Source of the DNA: Autumnicola tepida
GTDB lineage: Bacteria > Bacteroidota > Bacteroidia > Flavobacteriales > Flavobacteriaceae
Direction: 5' to 3'
DNA length: 64,000 nucleotides
Assembly: GCF_031846485.1 (NCBI RefSeq)
Contig: NZ_JAVRHQ010000025.1
Location: 1-64,000 of the forward strand
In this document: positions 60,652 to 64,000 of the stretch, piece by piece
Layout of the letters: each line of letters begins with the position of its first letter
Numbering within the stretch: position 1 is the first letter of the stretch
Notes under the pieces: model-generated
The model's database searches: none
Told to the model about the DNA's origin: nothing
The model's input: only the letters and a program-made list of their open reading frames with translations
Translations under genes and position numbers: made by a program

Positions 60652-61720
60652 ACTGCTTATCCTGGCCATTATCGCCCCCGGCCTTGCATTTTGCCATAAC
60701 GATTTTACGGGCAAGCATACCGAAAAGAAAAAGATTTCGAAAGAATTTAAGGTGTCGGCAACATCAAACCTGATGATAGACAATAGTTACGGCAACATAG
60801 ATATTTCAACATGGGATGAAAACCGGGTGGTGATAGAAGTATTTATTGAAACTAATGGTAATGACGCAGAAGCCGTGCGAAAAAAGTTAGAAGAGATAAA
60901 TGTGGAATTTAACCAGTCTTCTTCAGGAGTAAGTGCCAAAACCCATTTTTCAAAAGAAAACCAATCCTGGTGGAACCAGTTATTTGGGGGCAGCAATAAC
61001 GTGAATATGCAGGTAAATTACGTGGTAAAAGCTCCGGCACGCAATAACGTAAATATTAGTAATGATTACGGCGGGATTTACCTGGACCGGCTCCTGGGAA
61101 ATTCAAGAATATCCTGTGACTACGGGAAAATAGATATTGGCGAATTAAGAGGAAATTCTAACGACATTAGTTTTGATTACACCAGGAACAGCCACATTGG
61201 CTATGTAAAAAACGCTGAAATTAACGCAGATTATTCAGATTATGTAATTGAAGAAGCAGGAAAACTTAATATTAATGCAGATTATACCAGTTCTAAGATT
61301 CTTAAAGTTGAAGATGCCACATTTAACTGCGACTACGGCAGCATTAGCGTTGAAAAAGTGAAAAAACTCTACGGCAACGGGGATTATCTTACTACCAAAA
61401 TTGGCCGCGTCTTCACCTCTGTAATTCTTGATCTGGATTACGGCTCCGCTTCCGTAGAAAAACTCGTAAAAGGAACAAGAGAAGTGAAAATTGAGAGCGA
61501 TTACACAGGTATCAAAATTGGGTATGATGAAGCACAGCCTTTTAGTTTTGATATTACCACCTCCTATGGGGACGTAAATGGAGTAGATAGTTTTGAGGTG
61601 AATAAAAGACATGACTCCGGCACCAAAAAGACATACCAGGGATATCATTTATCTGAAGGCAGTGGAAACCAGGTGAGCATAAGTACAAGTTATGGAAGTG
61701 TTTCTTTTAGAAAACAATAA
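60632..61720 (+). CDS. Exported beta-helix adhesin-like protein (DUF4097-like)
   Basis: With the ATG at 60632 the protein has 362 residues and a signal peptide (LYKLLILAIIAPGLAFC, possibly a lipobox at C17). The mature part is a ladder of short strands each ending in DYG, DYS or DYT (for example NDYGGIYLDRL, CDYGKIDIGEL, NADYSDYVIEE, NCDYGSISVEK, LDYGSASVEKL, SDYTGIKI, TSYGDVNG), the pattern of a right-handed beta-helix as in DUF4097-type adhesin domains. An upstream in-frame start at 60599 was rejected because it lies inside the previous gene and hides the signal peptide. Probably surface or periplasmic. Confidence 0.8.
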   Translation: MKTTLYKLLILAIIAPGLAFCHNDFTGKHTEKKKISKEFKVSATSNLMIDNSYGNIDISTWDENRVVIEVFIETNGNDAEAVRKKLEEINVEFNQSSSGVSAKTHFSKENQSWWNQLFGGSNNVNMQVNYVVKAPARNNVNISNDYGGIYLDRLLGNSRISCDYGKIDIGELRGNSNDISFDYTRNSHIGYVKNAEINADYSDYVIEEAGKLNINADYTSSKILKVEDATFNCDYGSISVEKVKKLYGNGDYLTTKIGRVFTSVILDLDYGSASVEKLVKGTREVKIESDYTGIKIGYDEAQPFSFDITTSYGDVNGVDSFEVNKRHDSGTKKTYQGYHLSEGSGNQVSISTSYGSVSFRKQ

Positions 61721-61758
61721 ATCAGCTAAACATTAATCATCAATCAATTAAAACAATT

Positions 61759-62490
61759 ATGAAAAAATCAATTTTAATTTTAACAGCTATTTTCCTGGGT
61801 TTCACTTCAGCAAACGCCCAGTGGTGGGGAAATGAAAAGATAAAAGGAAACGGAAAAATGATTACCGAAGAGCGCTCCACTTCAGATTATGATGAAGTAC
61901 AGCTGGTAGGTTCAATGGATGTGGAATTAGTCAGCGGCCAGGAAGGAAAATTAAAGGTTGAAGCCGAAAGCAATCTTCAGGAATATATTCTTACGGAAGT
62001 GCAGGGCGGAAAATTAAAAATTTCAATAGAAAAAGGTGTAGACCTTCGGCCTTCCGGTAATAATGAAATTAAAATCACTGTTCCTTTTAAAGATCTCGAA
62101 GAAGTTTCGGTCACCGGCTCCGGCGACCTGTGGAATTCTGATAAAATTACCGCTTCCAATTTTAGCGCCTCTTTAACCGGTTCAGGAGACTTAAATCTTA
62201 ACCTGGATGTTCAGGATTTGAAAGGCAGCGTAACCGGCTCGGGGGATATTGTGGTTAATGGAAACGCAGACCATTTTGAGTGTAAAGTTACCGGGTCGGG
62301 CGATTTTGAAGCTTTTAACCTAAAAGCCAGGACTGTTGAAGCCACTGTTTCCGGCTCCGGGGATCTTATGGTCTACGCTTCAGAAAAACTATTTGCCAGA
62401 GTTTCCGGCTCCGGAGATATCACTTATAAAGGCAGCCCTAAAAAAGAAGATTTTAAAGTTTCCGGATCGGGAAGTGTTTCATCCCATTAA
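61759..62490 (+). CDS. Head-GIN domain protein (DUF2807)
   Basis: A 243-residue exported protein (signal peptide to about residue 21, FTSANAQ) with a GIN/DUF2807 beta-helix. The phrase GSGD or GSGS recurs seven times (VTGSGDL, LTGSGDL, VTGSGDI, VTGSGDF, VSGSGDL, VSGSGDI, VSGSGSV) spaced by one turn. Such proteins are common in Bacteroidota, often beside ECF sigma operons or transport genes, and their role is unknown. It lies 38 bases after the DYG-ladder gene and closes the operon. Confidence 0.88.
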   Translation: MKKSILILTAIFLGFTSANAQWWGNEKIKGNGKMITEERSTSDYDEVQLVGSMDVELVSGQEGKLKVEAESNLQEYILTEVQGGKLKISIEKGVDLRPSGNNEIKITVPFKDLEEVSVTGSGDLWNSDKITASNFSASLTGSGDLNLNLDVQDLKGSVTGSGDIVVNGNADHFECKVTGSGDFEAFNLKARTVEATVSGSGDLMVYASEKLFARVSGSGDITYKGSPKKEDFKVSGSGSVSSH

Positions 62491-62522
62491 AGACCAAAAT
62501 TCTGCAAATATCAACCTCGCTC

Positions 62523-62541
62523 ACCCCGGCGGGGTTTTTAT
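62523..62541 (+). terminator. Terminator after the ECF operon
   Basis: ACCCC (62523-62527) and GGGGT (62531-62535) form a short G+C-rich hairpin with a GGC loop, followed by TTTTA. It lies about 35 bases after the last gene of the ECF operon. Confidence 0.6.
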
Positions 62542-62650
62542 CTTTAGCCCTTAGAGGAAAGAGAAATGAGACAGGTTGAAAATTAAAAATCATAGGATTT
62601 CACTGACGGAAGAATCCCTAACTCCGCCCGATTAGTGGTTGTGATACTTC

Positions 62651-63979
62651 CTAATTTAACTCCTCCTGTTTCTTCGGAACCCTTAACAACAAAATTACCC
62701 CCGCGATAAAAAATACTACCAAAAATAAGATTGAGTTTCGCACACTCCCGGTGATTTGCGCCACTATTCCGTAGAGAAACATACCAATCACGATCCCTAT
62801 TTTTTCAGAAACATCGTAAAAACTGAAATAGCTGGCGGTATCTATGGCATTTTCAGGCAACATTTTTGAATAAGTAGAGCGCGATAAAGACTGAATTCCG
62901 CCCATCACTAATCCTACAGAAGCAGCCGCGAAATAGAACTGCACAGGGGAAACTATATAATACGCATATCCACAAATCGCGATCCAGATAAGATTAATAT
63001 AGATAAGGGTCTTAATATTCCCGATTTTTATAGCTAACCTGGAGGTAAGCGTGGCACCGACAACAGCTACCAGCTGGATAAGCAAAATACTTACAATTAA
63101 TCCCGTAGTGGCATCCTGTTCTCCCCAATCCAGTTCTTCAATTCCAAAATAGGTGGCAATAAGCATAATAGTTTGTACTGCCATGCTGTAAACGAAAAAA
63201 GCGATGAGATAACGATAAAGCTGCACATTATGCTTTAATGAATACCATATTTTCTTTAATTCTTTAAAACCATTAAAAAGAACATTTCGGGTAAGTGGAG
63301 CTTTTTTATTGCCCTTCGGAAGATAATAATAGGTGTATTGGCTAAAAGCAATCCACCAGATGCCTGTTAAAACAAAGGAAAGGCGCGTGGGCAGGGCTTC
63401 ACTTCTAAAGCCAAACCAATCGTACTTTAAAATCATAATAAGGCAAACCAGTAATAAAATAACACTGCCAATATACCCCATAGAAAAACCTCTTGCACTC
63501 ACTTTGTCCTGCTGATTGGGATACGCAATGTCCGGAAGATAGGAATTATAAAAAACCAGGCTTGCCCAAAACCCGATAAGCGCCAGGAAATACGCCAGCA
63601 ATCCAAACCACAAATATTCCAGGTTAAACCAGAACAAGGCGATACAGGAGCAGGCGCCCAGGTAACAGAAAAATTTAAGAAAATTCTTTTTATTACCTAC
63701 ATAATCAGCAATTCCCGAGAGAAAAGGGCTTAAGATGGAAACTACAAGAAAGGCAGCAGCAGTCACGTAACTAATAAGGCTATCATTATTAAAGTCAACA
63801 CCCAGAAAATTCACACGGTCGATTAGAATTTGTCCGTCTTTATCTTTAATAATGGTAAGAGCACCGTAAAAAATGGGGAAAATGGCCGATGAAATTACAA
63901 GACTGTAAACAGAATTTGCCCAATCATAAAAAGCCCAGGCATTTAATAATTTCTTACTGCCCTTAGGAAGTTGTTTCAT
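62651..63979 (-). CDS. UMF1/Atg22-type MFS transporter
   Basis: A 442-residue membrane protein with about 11-12 hydrophobic helices. The start NAWAFYDWANSVYSLVISSAIFPIFYG and the later GFWASLVFYNSYLPDIA, SARGFSMGYIGSVILL match the UMF1 family, related to the vacuolar effluxer Atg22. In Bacteroidota such proteins are thought to export amino acids or other small molecules; the substrate here is unknown. The start is ATG 63979, 21 bases inside the window edge, so its promoter lies outside. Confidence 0.88.
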   Translation of the reverse strand: MKQLPKGSKKLLNAWAFYDWANSVYSLVISSAIFPIFYGALTIIKDKDGQILIDRVNFLGVDFNNDSLISYVTAAAFLVVSILSPFLSGIADYVGNKKNFLKFFCYLGACSCIALFWFNLEYLWFGLLAYFLALIGFWASLVFYNSYLPDIAYPNQQDKVSARGFSMGYIGSVILLLVCLIMILKYDWFGFRSEALPTRLSFVLTGIWWIAFSQYTYYYLPKGNKKAPLTRNVLFNGFKELKKIWYSLKHNVQLYRYLIAFFVYSMAVQTIMLIATYFGIEELDWGEQDATTGLIVSILLIQLVAVVGATLTSRLAIKIGNIKTLIYINLIWIAICGYAYYIVSPVQFYFAAASVGLVMGGIQSLSRSTYSKMLPENAIDTASYFSFYDVSEKIGIVIGMFLYGIVAQITGSVRNSILFLVVFFIAGVILLLRVPKKQEELN

Positions 63980-64000
63980 AAAATAAAAATAGAAAAAGCT

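Overview
This window is a chromosomal segment of a member of the Bacteroidota, most likely class Flavobacteriia, family Flavobacteriaceae. Sequence evidence: housekeeping proteins of Bacteroidota type (RprXY-like two-component pair, DUF4835, DUF3822, Bacteroidota-type RpoZ), type IX secretion (T9SS) cargo with a gliding-motility-type C-terminal domain, a PorP/SprF protein, and many starts preceded by the Bacteroidota -7 element TAnnTTTG with no strong Shine-Dalgarno. The genus cannot be fixed from sequence alone. DNA is moderately AT-rich with short intergenic gaps. No rRNA, tRNA, prophage, insertion sequence or CRISPR array was seen.

Layout. 0.3-5.2 kb (minus): two-component pair, coaE, a YbbR-domain protein and a family 2 glycosyltransferase. 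5.3-12.5 kb (minus): fabI; then a bamD-rpoZ-coaBC-DUF4835-recN run; dapA. 12.8-15.4 kb (plus): a 5'-nucleotidase encoded as two separate exported halves in swapped order, and a YefM-YoeB toxin-antitoxin pair. 15.4-21.1 kb (minus): ligA, a VOC protein, a LOG-family protein, prmC and a RecD-like helicase. 21.2-28.1 kb (plus): an anchored protein, DUF3822, rsmD, a frameshifted STAS-like gene, a GH16 glucanase, RNase P RNA (minus), dnaX, miaE and a membrane protein. 28.1-32.2 kb (minus): polyphosphate unit pdxH-sixA-ppk1-ppx.

32.5-49.2 kb (plus) is the accessory highlight. Two small exported proteins of unknown function precede a 4182-residue surface protein with a T9SS type B sorting domain, followed directly by a PorP/SprF partner and an OmpA/PD40 protein. 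The giant gene has two exact-period tandem arrays: 16 copies of 231 bp, then six full copies plus two thirds of a seventh of a 735-bp unit made of three hyalin-repeat (HYR) modules. Inference: an exported SprB-like adhesin with its dedicated outer-membrane partners.

49.2-64 kb: a 34-residue membrane peptide, a CAP-domain lipoprotein, RNase Z with a STAS-like neighbour, pyrB-pyrR, a soluble multi-PAS histidine kinase with a lone receiver protein, lon, an ECF sigma factor operon whose later genes encode a membrane protein and two exported beta-helix-like proteins, and an Atg22/UMF1-type transporter.
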